Source of the DNA: Bacillus sp. 2205SS5-2
Lineage (GTDB): Bacteria; Bacillota; Bacilli; Bacillales; Bacillaceae_K
Length of the DNA stretch: 64,000 nt
NCBI RefSeq assembly: GCF_037024155.1
Contig: NZ_JAYKTS010000001.1
Location: 124,001 to 188,000 of the forward strand
Reading direction: 5' to 3'
Below are positions 17,238-26,489 of the stretch, one piece after another. Position numbers and translations under genes: made by a program. The notes under the pieces were generated by a model that saw nothing but the letters and a program-made list of their open reading frames with translations, did no database searches and was not told where the DNA came from. The first letter of the stretch is position 1. Each line of letters begins with the position of its first letter.

Positions 17238-17512
17238 TCACTTCCGCACTCTTTTAGTGTAGATAAAGAGAATAACCACATTAATACTTGATAATAACAA
17301 GATTGAACTAAGATAAATCAGAACTCCATATAATTGGCTTATTCCATCAACTTCCGTAAAAAACCACCAGATGCTCCCTATCCCTAAAATTGCTGTGTTC
17401 GTTAATAGTAATTTCCAAAATAGTAAGCTATTTTTTTGTTAATTCTGCTATCAATAAATCCCACTAACAGGGAAATGAAATATGATAGTATAATTATTCC
17501 GATAAAGATCAT
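17238..17512 (-). pseudogene. Small membrane protein gene frameshifted at an A7 run
   Basis: The first frame reads MIFIGIIILSYFISLLVGF then IDSRINKK. At A7 (plus-strand T7 near 17432) the reading shifts by -1 and continues SLLFWKLLLTNTAILGIGS, then a second and a third hydrophobic segment ending FIYTKRVRK. Restoring one A gives an intact 91-residue, three-helix protein. The family is not recognised. An in-frame GTG three codons upstream could be the start. Confidence 0.5.
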
Positions 17513-17695
17513 TAACTTCACTTATTATTATCACCAAATTTTTTAAAGGCCATTTGCACTCAGTTGGATAAGCAACAAGATAATTCAGCAAAATTAAATG
17601 TTCTTACGATGTCAAAAAACACTTAAAACATTCGAGTCATTTTTCACATACCTAAATATAGACTAATCTATTATTTTATTAAACAAAACATAATG

Positions 17696-18826
17696 TTAGG
17701 AGTCGATGAACACATCAATAATTTTTTTGCTAATATCATGATGAATGGTCCCGTCATGATTTAATAAGACCACTATCCCTAAATTGAGTTCAGGTACCAT
17801 AGACATCAGTGACCTAACAGCTAATTGACCGCCTCCGTGTTCTACTAATCGGTATCCTCGATATTGGTCTGTAAACCATGCAAGTCCATAGCTTCTGTCC
17901 TCACTTTCGAACCGCCATTCCTCACTTACAGGATGTATAGGATTTTGCATTTCTTCAATTAAATCAGAACGTAAAATAGTTGATTCTTTATTTAAATGAA
18001 ATTTTATGTATTCTCCTAAATCATTTGCCGTTGAATACAAATAACCAATAGGAGCTGAAAGTGAGTTTTTTGGAAAGGGTATTTCTATCTTATCCTTCCC
18101 TAAATAATATCTGGCACTGTTTTTATCGTTTTCAACTATACCAGAATCACTCGTTGTCCGGTCCATATTCAATGGGCTGAGAATTTCATCACTAAGATGT
18201 TTTTCCCACTCGCGGCCAGTCACTTTTTCAAACAAATCGGCAAGAATCACATATGCATCTGTACAATAATTCCACCCCATCCCCACTGGGTACTCCAATT
18301 CAACTTTTTTAAACCATCTCGTTATATCTTCTCGAGATTGTATACTTTTAATCTCTTCTTCTGTAAGGTGATAATAATCTAATGCTTCTTGAAATTCTGA
18401 GGGTGTATCTGAGAAGATTTCTTTTACATTCGGAGCAATCATATTGGCAATTCCTAAGTTTGAAGGAAATCCAGCTGTATGAGATAACAAATGTCTAATC
18501 GTGATGGTATCGCTCAACTGTTTACTTTTTGTTCTGAAGTAAGGTAAATATTTAAGAACAAGATGATCCAATGAAATCAAATTATTTTCAACAAGTTGCA
18601 TAATGGAAAGCGCCATGAAATTTTTAGAAATGCTTTGAATGCTCATATATGTATCACCATCAATTGGTCGGTTTACTGGTTGAATTTGAGAGTGTCCAAA
18701 ACCTGCCGAATAAATAATGTCTTTGTCTTTAACAATTGCAATACTCAAGCCAATTCCTTGATGTTCCTTAATCATTTCATTAATATAATCTGATATTTGC
18801 TTTAGTTTATCCTTTAAATTTTGCAT
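17696..18826 (-). CDS. Serine hydrolase, beta-lactamase/class C (DD-peptidase) family
   Basis: This 376-residue member of the serine beta-lactamase-like superfamily includes esterases, D-aminopeptidases and carboxypeptidases. The nucleophile motif is S-I-S-K in YMSIQSISKNFMALSIMQL; the Tyr motif appears as WNYCTDAYVIL, an unusual Y-C-T in place of Y-S/A-N; and the third motif is VEHGGGQ (H-x-G). It lacks a signal peptide, so it may act in the cytoplasm. The substrate cannot be inferred. It has a good ribosome site and no partner genes; the two neighbours on the same strand are frameshifted remnants. Confidence 0.87.
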   Translation of the reverse strand: MQNLKDKLKQISDYINEMIKEHQGIGLSIAIVKDKDIIYSAGFGHSQIQPVNRPIDGDTYMSIQSISKNFMALSIMQLVENNLISLDHLVLKYLPYFRTKSKQLSDTITIRHLLSHTAGFPSNLGIANMIAPNVKEIFSDTPSEFQEALDYYHLTEEEIKSIQSREDITRWFKKVELEYPVGMGWNYCTDAYVILADLFEKVTGREWEKHLSDEILSPLNMDRTTSDSGIVENDKNSARYYLGKDKIEIPFPKNSLSAPIGYLYSTANDLGEYIKFHLNKESTILRSDLIEEMQNPIHPVSEEWRFESEDRSYGLAWFTDQYRGYRLVEHGGGQLAVRSLMSMVPELNLGIVVLLNHDGTIHHDISKKIIDVFIDS

Positions 18827-19159
18827 ACTCTTCTCCTTTAGCTGTTACGACAGGTTGATATTATTTTTCTAACTACCTTTTGTTCAACAAAACCCGGCTA
18901 CTGAAAGATTTTTAGGAATTGCTATTAAGATTTTTTATTTCTATTTTTCGTTAGAAAGCTAACCATCCTTCATAATCATAATTGTCCTTAATGATCAGTA
19001 CATCACTATAAACACTTTCCCTTATTTTAACATGATTATTATTCAACCAAATGGAACAATTCAAAAAAATGCAATCCGTATTCACGAAATGCACCCTTAT
19101 ATAGAGAGTTTTTTTAAAATCAAAAATACTTATTCTTCTATAATCAATTATTCTGTATC
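18827..19159. other. Gene-free stretch
   Basis: AT-rich sequence upstream of the serine hydrolase; it should contain that gene's promoter. No repeat or coding region is recognised. Confidence 0.4.
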
Positions 19160-19266
19160 CTAAATGGTGATTAGCAATTCATGATGAAATCCATCATTGT
19201 CTCTTGGCATCTATTCCCCTTCATTTCTACGTTCGAAACCTAAGGCACTGGCTAAGCGAATCATAT
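19160..19266 (-). pseudogene. Fragment of a GNAT acetyltransferase
   Basis: One minus-strand frame reads MIRLASALGFERRNEGE, a stop, MPRDNDGFHHELLITI, a stop, and DTE. An I-R-L-A-x-x-L-G-F-E-R-R block followed by D-G-F-H-x-E-L-L is the usual C-terminal end of GNAT acetyltransferases. Only about 35 codons remain, with three stops. Confidence 0.4.
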
Positions 19267-19399
19267 ATACGGACTAGAGGTTGAATAAAAGATCAAGGAG
19301 GCTCATCCCCCGCTTAGTTTGCACGAATGCTTAGGACAAAGGAACGCTTCTCGTCGAACAAATTGATTTTGTCTGACAATTACAGGAAACGTCGGCCTG

Positions 19400-20866
19400 T
19401 TACTTGCTACTTTTTTCTTGCTCAATCAACATTTTTCGTGCAATTCTAGGAGCCAACCATAACGGTGGTAACAATAGCAAGGACACAGGCACAGCCGTAA
19501 CAACAATAAAATTTTGCAAGGTTCCAATACTTCCTTCACCAATCATTAATAAGACAATCGCGAGTGTCCCAAAGATGAGTGCCCAGAACACGCGAATCCA
19601 CTTAGCTGGATTGTCACTACCAGTCAAAGCGACTCCCACTGTGTAGGACAGGGAATCAGCAGTCGTCGCAACAAAGACAACCGTTACAATGAGAAAACCA
19701 ATGGATAAGGCATAGCCAAAGGGAATCTGATTCATAATGGCTATGACAGCAGCAGGCATGCCAGCTTCATTCAACGCTGAGGAAATTGTTCCAGGATTTT
19801 GCATTTCGTAATAAATTCCGGATCCTCCTACAACAGTGAACCAAAAGTTACTCACTATTGGAGCAAGAATTGATAAGCCAATAACAATGTCTCGAATTGT
19901 ACGACCACGAGATATTCGGCTTAGGAAAATAGCCATCATCGGCCCGTAACCCAAGAACCAGCCCCAGAAGAACACGGTCCACCATCCTAGCCAATCATAA
20001 TCTTCTCGGTATAATGTCATGCGGAAGAAATTTTGTATATGAAAAGCTTCTGCCCCCATAAAGGCATCAATGATGAACATCGTTGGACCGAGAATCAATA
20101 AAGCAATCATCAATATTACTGTTAAGCTTACGTTTACACGGCTAAGCCACTGAATACCACGTTCAATTCCCGTCGCTGCTGACATGGAGGCTATAGCGAT
20201 TAACACAAGAATGACAAAAATGTTTGTGACGATAGTATTGGGAACACCAAACAATGTATGCAATCCATATCCCACTTGAAGTCCCAGGAAGCCTATTGGT
20301 CCAATCGTTCCTGCAGACACTGCAATAATCGACACGACATCTGCAAGGGTCCCTAGCCAGCTATTATAAATTTTTTCACCAAAAATCGGATACAAAATCG
20401 CTCTCGGTTTTAACGGAAATCCCTTATGATAGTGAGCATACATCAGAACGATTGTTGTCAGAGATCCGAGAATAGCCCAGGCTAAAAATCCCCAGTGCAA
20501 ATAACTTTGTGCTAAGGCAGGAATAACGGCATCCGCCTGTTTAGCACCCTTTTCAGCAAACAATGGTGGAGTGCTTAAGAAGTGATACATTGGTTCGGCT
20601 GCTGCCCAAAATACGCCTCCACTCGCTAATAATGTAGTGAGTACCATCGCCATCCAACGAAAATATCCGTTCTCAGGCACATCTAAATTTCCAAGTCGAA
20701 CTTTCCCGACTTTTGAGAATGCGAGACCTAATCCAATTAGGAAGGTCGCAAGAAGCAATAATTGCCAATACGCCCCTAAATATGTAACTGAAAAGGAAAA
20801 CATGTCGCTTATCCATCTTCCAATCAGCTCTTGATTATAAATGGAGACCAATACGAATAGAACCAA
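19400..20866 (-). CDS. BCCT-family betaine/choline/carnitine transporter
   Basis: This is an Na+-coupled importer of compatible solutes, probably glycine betaine or choline for osmoprotection. At 488 residues it has about twelve membrane segments. The BCCT signature is seen in GGVFWAAAEPMYHFL and FLGYGPMMAIFLSRISRGRT; the Trp-rich region WLGWWTVFFWGWFLG is the substrate-box segment. The given start is a TTG, but homologous-looking sequence (HQGESYKTDWITFGISGG) continues upstream in frame with no ATG/GTG/TTG before a stop. An ATT near 20930 is the only near-canonical start, so the N-terminus is uncertain. Confidence 0.88.
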   Translation of the reverse strand: MVLFVLVSIYNQELIGRWISDMFSFSVTYLGAYWQLLLLATFLIGLGLAFSKVGKVRLGNLDVPENGYFRWMAMVLTTLLASGGVFWAAAEPMYHFLSTPPLFAEKGAKQADAVIPALAQSYLHWGFLAWAILGSLTTIVLMYAHYHKGFPLKPRAILYPIFGEKIYNSWLGTLADVVSIIAVSAGTIGPIGFLGLQVGYGLHTLFGVPNTIVTNIFVILVLIAIASMSAATGIERGIQWLSRVNVSLTVILMIALLILGPTMFIIDAFMGAEAFHIQNFFRMTLYREDYDWLGWWTVFFWGWFLGYGPMMAIFLSRISRGRTIRDIVIGLSILAPIVSNFWFTVVGGSGIYYEMQNPGTISSALNEAGMPAAVIAIMNQIPFGYALSIGFLIVTVVFVATTADSLSYTVGVALTGSDNPAKWIRVFWALIFGTLAIVLLMIGEGSIGTLQNFIVVTAVPVSLLLLPPLWLAPRIARKMLIEQEKSSK

Positions 20867-20869
20867 AAA

Positions 20870-21309
20870 TCCACCACTAATTCCAAACGTAATCCAATCT
20901 GTTTTATAGCTTTCTCCTTGATGATTAATATTAACACCTACTTAATTTTTTTCTTAGTATTTCCAAAATGTTTAAGATTAATTGAAATCAAACGTTTATT
21001 ATAGGGGTGAGGGTTGAAGAAATCAATGATAATGTATGGAAAGTGTTCTTGTTTAAAGAACAAAGCTAAAAATGGTCCTTCTTTACCAGTCGACAAGGGC
21101 AAAAAAAAGACTCTACCCAGTGAAATCCTTGGTAGAGTCTTTTTTGACTTGAGAGCTTTCTTTTAATTTTCTTGTCAAATATTATGGGAGATATGATTAA
21201 TGATGTTGATACTAATCCCGATTTCAAAAGGAAATCAGATGCATTAATAAATTCGTGAAAAGTATGCTGGGACCTGCTTCTATAATCTTTACTTATACCC
21301 TCATAGAGC
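20870..21309. other. Intergenic region, BCCT upstream area
   Basis: It holds the probable N-terminal codons of the BCCT transporter (about 20867-20930), its promoter, and the strong hairpin at 21101-21146. The 107-codon minus-strand frame here is not supported. Confidence 0.45.
21101..21146. terminator. Strong bidirectional terminator
   Basis: AAAAAAAAGACTCTACC pairs with GGTAGAGTCTTTTTT around a short loop. It most likely ends the minus-strand VOC gene transcript (stop at 21310). Confidence 0.8.
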
Positions 21310-21681
21310 TTATCTATGCTGATCAACAAGAATTGGATTACCATCAGGGTCTTCAAGTGTAAAGCTTGCGGGACCTTCCGTTGTTTCATTAGCTTCTGTC
21401 AGAATTTTAACACCGTTTTCTTTAAGCTGTTGTTGGAGGAGTCGAATATCCGTAAAGGAATCGAGATTTTCAGCATTTTCATTCCAGCCTGGATTAAAAG
21501 TCAAAATATTCTTATCAAACATGCCCTGGAATAGACCTATTACACAGCTTTCATGTTTCATAATTAGCCAATTTTCTTCGATATTTCCTCCTAAATCTTT
21601 AAATCCTAGTTTTTCATAAAATTCTTTTGATTTTTTAATGTCTTTTACCGTTAAACTTACAGAGAATGCACCTAAGTTCAT
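21310..21681 (-). CDS. VOC-family (glyoxalase/bleomycin-resistance-like) protein
   Basis: This 123-residue vicinal-oxygen-chelate protein has two beta-alpha-beta-beta-beta modules. It starts MNLGAFSVSLTVKDIKKSKE with FYEKLGF and ends ASFTLEDPDGNPILVDQHR, both family hallmarks. Metal-ligand positions are partly present (Glu in EDPDGN). Members bind or modify small molecules or confer drug resistance; the ligand is unknown. It has an AAAGGAGG site 7 bases before the ATG. It is divergent from the MerR-MATE pair, which may be coincidence. Confidence 0.85.
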   Translation of the reverse strand: MNLGAFSVSLTVKDIKKSKEFYEKLGFKDLGGNIEENWLIMKHESCVIGLFQGMFDKNILTFNPGWNENAENLDSFTDIRLLQQQLKENGVKILTEANETTEGPASFTLEDPDGNPILVDQHR

Positions 21682-21813
21682 ATTTTCCTCCTTTAATAAT
21701 TTAATAATTGTGAAAATTCTTGCTTGTTTTAAGTGTACAACATTACATGATAGAATTCATCACATAACCTTAAAGAAACTCTTTCATTCAGGCCGTTTAA
21801 TAATAGATTGTAT

Positions 21814-21844
21814 TTGACGCAGGGAAATAGCGAGCACTTTATTT
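21814..21844 (+). promoter_or_regulatory. Candidate MerR-type promoter
   Basis: TTGACG at 21814-21819 and TTATTT at 21839-21844 are separated by 19 bp. That over-long spacer is typical of promoters activated by MerR-family regulators, and the regulator gene starts directly downstream. A clear palindrome in the spacer is not visible. Confidence 0.35.
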
Positions 21845-21875
21845 TTCTAAAAAAAAAATGAAAAGGAGTTTTTTT

Positions 21876-22715
21876 ATGAAACATCGATTCCGCATCGGAG
21901 AGATCGCGAAATTGTTCCAAACGTCCACCTCAACATTACGTTACTATGATGAGATTGGGATTTTCCAGCCAAAGTATACCGATCCTGACAGTCAATATCG
22001 GTACTATTCCTTTGAACAATTTGTCGTTCTCGACACAATCATCTTCTTGAAGAAAAATGGCTTTTCCATCAAGGATATAAAGCAACAACTAGAGCAACGG
22101 ACTCCAGAGAATACGAAAGGATTACTCGAAAAAAAACTTGAAGAAATTCAAGTAGAAATGGAACAGTTGCAGAAGGTATCCAAAAAAATTAACAGTAAAA
22201 TTGCCACGATTGAAGAGGGACTTTCCCTACAATCCAACCCTACGTTGACTTATCGCAGGTTTCCAGAACGAGCGATCTTTTATCTTTATCATGATGAACC
22301 GATTGATTTGAATGAAGAACCGGAAGCAATCTATTTGAAGGATCTAGAGGAGTTCTCTCTGGCTGGAGTCGGATATGACGGGTTTTTCACTGGTGACTTT
22401 GGAGCTGTCGTTGATCTTGAGAGTCTCTCGGTGGAAGGACCAGTTAAATATCAAGCGGTTTTTGTATGGTTTCCTTATGTGTTAAAGGGTTTAAAGTCAG
22501 CCTATTTAGAAGCAGGAACCTACGCCTGCTATCCTCATCTGGGACCTTATGACTCGATAAAATCTAGCTATTCTTCAGTAATAAATCGCTTGCAACAAGA
22601 GCGCTATCACATAGCTGGGCTCCCTATTGAAATTGCCATGCTAGATGAGTCCGTCAACCAGGACGAAACAGCATTTGTGACCTGGATACAAATTCCTGTA
22701 AGCAAATTAGTTTGA
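21876..22715 (+). CDS. MerR-family regulator with GyrI-like effector domain (BmrR type)
   Basis: This is a transcription activator that senses hydrophobic or cationic drugs. The N-terminal winged helix (RIGEIAKLFQTSTSTLRYYD, about residues 5-24) is followed by a long dimerisation coiled coil (about 75-115, rich in Glu/Gln/Lys). A C-terminal ligand-binding GyrI-like domain (about 125-275) follows, with EAGTYACYPHLGPY as its conserved strand-turn. The start is the ATG at 21876 placed after AAAGGAG. It is 60 bp upstream of a MATE pump gene in the same direction, so it likely controls that pump and itself. Confidence 0.9.
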   Translation: MKHRFRIGEIAKLFQTSTSTLRYYDEIGIFQPKYTDPDSQYRYYSFEQFVVLDTIIFLKKNGFSIKDIKQQLEQRTPENTKGLLEKKLEEIQVEMEQLQKVSKKINSKIATIEEGLSLQSNPTLTYRRFPERAIFYLYHDEPIDLNEEPEAIYLKDLEEFSLAGVGYDGFFTGDFGAVVDLESLSVEGPVKYQAVFVWFPYVLKGLKSAYLEAGTYACYPHLGPYDSIKSSYSSVINRLQQERYHIAGLPIEIAMLDESVNQDETAFVTWIQIPVSKLV

Positions 22716-22775
22716 CCTTCAAGTTCCTTGAAGGTTTATACTTTCTTTTGTAAGACACACCAGGAGGATTAAAAA

Positions 22776-24131
22776 ATGAATGAAGCACATGATAGCTTAA
22801 AACATCTTTCAGTTAAAAAAGTATTTATCCAATACTTCTTTCCAGCGTTACTAGGGATGATGCTGATGTCCGTGAACATCCTAATCGATGGAGTATTTGT
22901 AGGTAACGGCGTTGGTTCAGTGGGACTTGCTGGCGTAAATCTCGCCATGCCAGTATTTTCTTTGATTTTCTCAATCGCGATGTGGATAGGTATTGGCGGG
23001 GGAACAATGTATTCCATCTTTATCGGGAAGGAAGATGTTGCTAAAGCGAGGAGTGTCTTTTCACTTTCCGTTGCGATTACACTCGTCTTATTGTTCGTCA
23101 TCGGAGCAATTGGTTATCTAAATGTAGATTTGATAGCGAACTTACTGGGGGCAAACGTCGACACCTTTTCACATACCGTCGAATACTTGACGATTCTATT
23201 TCTACTTGGATGGCTGATTGCCATTTGGCAACTACTCAGCATCTTCGTCCGAAATGATGGCAGCCCATCCTTATCAATGTATGCACTAGGTGTGACGGCC
23301 ATCGTCAATATCGGCTTGAACTATTTTATGATTTTCATTTTGAAGCTTGGCGTTTTTGGTGCTGGTCTTGCCACTGTCCTGGCAAGTATAGTCGGGGTAC
23401 TAGTCCTCTTGCTCCATTTTTTCAAAAAAAAAACGAATTTAAGGACGCCTTCGTTCAACTGGTCTTGGAGGATGCTCGGAAACATTTTTTCCATTGGTTT
23501 TCCAAGCTTCCTTGCAGAAGGTGGGACACTTGTTTTCATCGCTGGCTACAACTTAACGATTGTTAGTTTACTCGGTACGGAAGGAATCGCTGCTTTTTCA
23601 ATCGTCAATTATTTGCACGGATTCATGTTCTTATCTTTCTTTGGGATTGAATCAGCGTTACAGCCAATGATTAGCTACTATCATGGTGCAAAGAAAAAAG
23701 TCCATATCATAGAGAGTGTAAAAATCGGTGAAAAAGCATCCTTCATTCTAGGCGGGATCCTGTTAATCATCGGCTTAACTGCTGCTCCTATACTTGTCAT
23801 GCTTTTCGGAGTTGAATCTGAGGAAGTTCGTAAACTAGCTGTTCAGGGTATTCGCCTGTTTTTTACCGGTTATCTGTTTCTTGGTTTCAATTTCGTCTAT
23901 ATGACCTACTTTCAGTCTATCGGTGAAATACGTTCATCGACGAGTATCATCCTTTTGCGAAGTTTCGTTTTTCTACTAATCCTACTGTGGGTGCTGCCAA
24001 AATTCATCGGTATAATTGGTGTCTGGCTCGCGCTCCCGCTCGCAGAAATGTTCGTTACCTTGCTACTCGTCTTATTCACAAGAAAACGAGTCATCCAACA
24101 ACCTCCAACTAAAAGGTCCTCACTGGTGTGA
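22776..24131 (+). CDS. MATE-family multidrug efflux transporter (MepA-like)
   Basis: This is a cation/drug antiporter of the MATE family with 451 residues and about twelve membrane segments in two bundles. N-terminal features are FFPALLGMMLMSVNILIDGV and GIGGGTMYSIFIG; the second bundle begins SIGFPSFLAEGG. The composition is close to the MepA branch, which exports biocides and fluoroquinolones in Gram-positive bacteria. It has a GGAGG site 8 bases before the ATG and lies in one unit with the upstream MerR-type regulator. Confidence 0.9.
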   Translation: MNEAHDSLKHLSVKKVFIQYFFPALLGMMLMSVNILIDGVFVGNGVGSVGLAGVNLAMPVFSLIFSIAMWIGIGGGTMYSIFIGKEDVAKARSVFSLSVAITLVLLFVIGAIGYLNVDLIANLLGANVDTFSHTVEYLTILFLLGWLIAIWQLLSIFVRNDGSPSLSMYALGVTAIVNIGLNYFMIFILKLGVFGAGLATVLASIVGVLVLLLHFFKKKTNLRTPSFNWSWRMLGNIFSIGFPSFLAEGGTLVFIAGYNLTIVSLLGTEGIAAFSIVNYLHGFMFLSFFGIESALQPMISYYHGAKKKVHIIESVKIGEKASFILGGILLIIGLTAAPILVMLFGVESEEVRKLAVQGIRLFFTGYLFLGFNFVYMTYFQSIGEIRSSTSIILLRSFVFLLILLWVLPKFIGIIGVWLALPLAEMFVTLLLVLFTRKRVIQQPPTKRSSLV

Positions 24132-24244
24132 AGACCTTTCAGATGGCTATTTTTCTTCGTTGAAGTACACCCACCTTAGCGGGGTAGTGAATGGATAAAC
24201 TGCCGCTCCATTTTTGAAAAAGGTGATTAACAATCAATTAAAAA

Positions 24245-24424
24245 GGCTGTTTTCGAAAAAGTGTGGCTATTCAAAAAGGAATATATCTCTTGATTTGTAT
24301 GACTTCTTGCTCTTTTCCTCATGAAAATTTATCCATTTTTAGATAAAAAGTAAGAAATCAGTCGAATAAACCTTGCTGCCTTTTTTTCTTTGTGCCAATA
24401 GCGACAATGTATACAAAAAGAGCC
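24245..24424. repeat. Type B miniature element
   Basis: In reverse orientation relative to the 16.1 kb copy, it runs from GGCTGTTTTCGAAAAAGTGT to an end that reversed reads GGCTCTTTTTGTATACATTG. Flanks ATTAAAAA (24237-24244) and ATAAAAAA (24425-24432) match in 7 of 8 positions. The core shows TGACTTCTTGCTCTTTTCCT, the complement of the type B hallmark. Confidence 0.82.
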
Positions 24425-24426
24425 AT

Positions 24427-24465
24427 AAAAAAAGAACCTTTAATCCAAAACAGATCAAAGGTTCT
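24427..24465 (-). terminator. Probable mqo terminator, separated from the gene by a repeat
   Basis: On the minus strand AGAACCTTTGATC pairs with GATTAAAGGTTCT, followed by TTTTTTTAT. The mqo gene ends at 24708, and a type A element occupies 24533-24691 between them. Confidence 0.6.
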
Positions 24466-24532
24466 ATGTTTTATTGACCATTAGAGAAATATGCTACTTC
24501 ACCTATTTTTAAGAAAATTTGTTTCTATACAA

Positions 24533-24691
24533 ATCTTTTCATATACATTGTGGCTAATTCCTCTGATTTTCGGTTAAAGCCACCATTTCAATGTTGACAT
24601 CCATCAAAACCAGACGAATTGATGCCCGAAATAACACTGATTCCTAGATGATCAACCGATACGAAAAGCCACAAACATTGTAAAAACAGCC
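24533..24691. repeat. Type A miniature element (diverged)
   Basis: The left end is decayed (TCTTTTCATATACATTGTGG); the right end (reversed) reads GGCTGTTTTTACAATGTTTG. The core keeps GATGCCCGAA and CCATCAAAACCAGACGAAT. No matching flanking repeats remain. Confidence 0.75.
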
Positions 24692-24707
24692 TTTCACGAT
24701 AAGACGA

Positions 24708-26210
24708 TTAACTATAAACCGTTTCTTTTCGGCTCAGACCAAGCGACTTTTCTGTTGAAATATGAATTTCTTGGAACAGATCTGGGTTTTCGACTAGTGA
24801 CACACCATATGAAGGTATCATTTCAGTTATTTTTGCCTCCCACTCTTTCATATGTTGTGGGAAGCATTTTTCTAATAACTCTAGCATAACGTGAACGGCT
24901 GTCGAAGCACCTGGAGAAGCGCCGAGTAATGCAGCTATCGAGCCATCAGCGGCACTAACCACTTCTGTACCAAACTGTAGTGTTCCTTTCCCCCCGGTGT
25001 CCGTATCCTTTATAACTTGAACACGTTGACCAGCTACCACTATATCCCAATCCTCGCTTTTGGCGCTCGGAATGAACTCGCGTAATTCTTCCATTCGCTT
25101 TTCATTTGATAACAAAACTTGTTGAATCAGGTATTTTGTCAACCCCATTTCTTTCACTCCTGCCGCCAACATTGTGACAAGATTATTCGGTTTGACAGTA
25201 CTAATTAAATCAAGATTTGAACCCGTTTTTAGGAATTTTGGTGAAAACCCCGCAAACGGCCCGAACAGCAATGATTTTTTATTGTCGATATACCTTGTAT
25301 CTAGATGCGGAACCGACATTGGAGGGGCACCAACTTTAGCTTTACCGTATACTTTTGCATGATGCTTCTCCACGACATCAGGGTTGTTACAAACCATAAA
25401 TAATCCACTAACAGGGAACCCTCCAATCTGTTTTGACTCAGGTATTCCTGTTTTTTGTAGTAATGGTAGACTTCCACCCCCACCGCCAATAAAGACGAAT
25501 TTAGCCGTATGGTATTCGACTTTCCCTCCTTCAATATCGTTCACTTTCACTTCCCATGAGCCGTCGCTTGTACGTTTAATATCCTCTACACTATGCTGAT
25601 AATTGATTTCAACATTTTTACTCTTTAAGTGGTCATATAACATACGTGTTAATGCCCCGAAATTGACATCTGTGCCCGAGTCGATTTTTGTTGCCGCTAT
25701 GGGTTCATTCGATGTACGACCTTCCATGATAAGTGGAATCCATTCCTTCAGTTTGTTAACGTCATCGGAGAATTCCATCCCTTGAAATAGCGGATTAGTT
25801 GACAGCGCTTCCAATCGATCCCGCAAAAAGGTTACGTTTTTTTCCCCTTGTACTAAACTCATATGAGGTATTGGCATGATAAAGTCCTGTGGATTCTTAA
25901 TTAGATTGCGGTTTACGAGATACGACCAAAACTGTCTTGATAGCTGAAACTGTTCATTAATTTTTATTGCTTTGCTAATGTCAATTGATCCGTCAGATTT
26001 TTCGGATGTATAGTTAAGTTCGCATAGAGCAGAATGCCCCGTACCCGCATTATTCCATTCGTTAGAGCTTTCTTCTCCTGCGTTTGCGAGTTTCTCAAAC
26101 ACTTTAATTTCCCATTCTGGTGCTAATTCATTCAGTAATGCACCCAATGTGGCACTCATGACTCCGGCACCAATTAATATAACGTCTGTTTTATTCATTA
26201 TTTTGCTCAT
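24708..26210 (-). CDS. mqo: Malate:quinone oxidoreductase
   Basis: Mqo is a membrane-associated FAD enzyme that oxidises malate to oxaloacetate and passes electrons to the quinone pool, bypassing or complementing malate dehydrogenase. The FAD-binding N-terminus is [18 protein letters not shown]; further hallmarks are [34 protein letters not shown] and the C-terminal [19 protein letters not shown]. The 500-residue length is typical. I chose the ATG at 26210 (MSKIMNKTD), giving the family N-terminus; a site is weak (GAAG). It is divergently transcribed from the DUF2254 gene. Confidence 0.95.
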   Translation of the reverse strand: MSKIMNKTDVILIGAGVMSATLGALLNELAPEWEIKVFEKLANAGEESSNEWNNAGTGHSALCELNYTSEKSDGSIDISKAIKINEQFQLSRQFWSYLVNRNLIKNPQDFIMPIPHMSLVQGEKNVTFLRDRLEALSTNPLFQGMEFSDDVNKLKEWIPLIMEGRTSNEPIAATKIDSGTDVNFGALTRMLYDHLKSKNVEINYQHSVEDIKRTSDGSWEVKVNDIEGGKVEYHTAKFVFIGGGGGSLPLLQKTGIPESKQIGGFPVSGLFMVCNNPDVVEKHHAKVYGKAKVGAPPMSVPHLDTRYIDNKKSLLFGPFAGFSPKFLKTGSNLDLISTVKPNNLVTMLAAGVKEMGLTKYLIQQVLLSNEKRMEELREFIPSAKSEDWDIVVAGQRVQVIKDTDTGGKGTLQFGTEVVSAADGSIAALLGASPGASTAVHVMLELLEKCFPQHMKEWEAKITEMIPSYGVSLVENPDLFQEIHISTEKSLGLSRKETVYS

Positions 26211-26489
26211 AATATTCTTCAATACCCCCAATATTTGCAAAAAAGAGTAGACATCCCTGCTCAGATGTCACTAATAGTAAGGTGCCAGCTAGTAAAACAC
26301 CTATTCTTTTTTAAATATATCCCTATCTTAGTCTATTATATTTAATAATAGATTACAATATCTACTATAATCAGAAAATAATAAGCCCTATTCACCAGGG
26401 AAAAGCGGTACGTCTTCTTACCTTTTCTGCATATCTACAATATGACAGGAAATACTATCACTACATTTTTAGAAAAGGTGATTCCTTCA

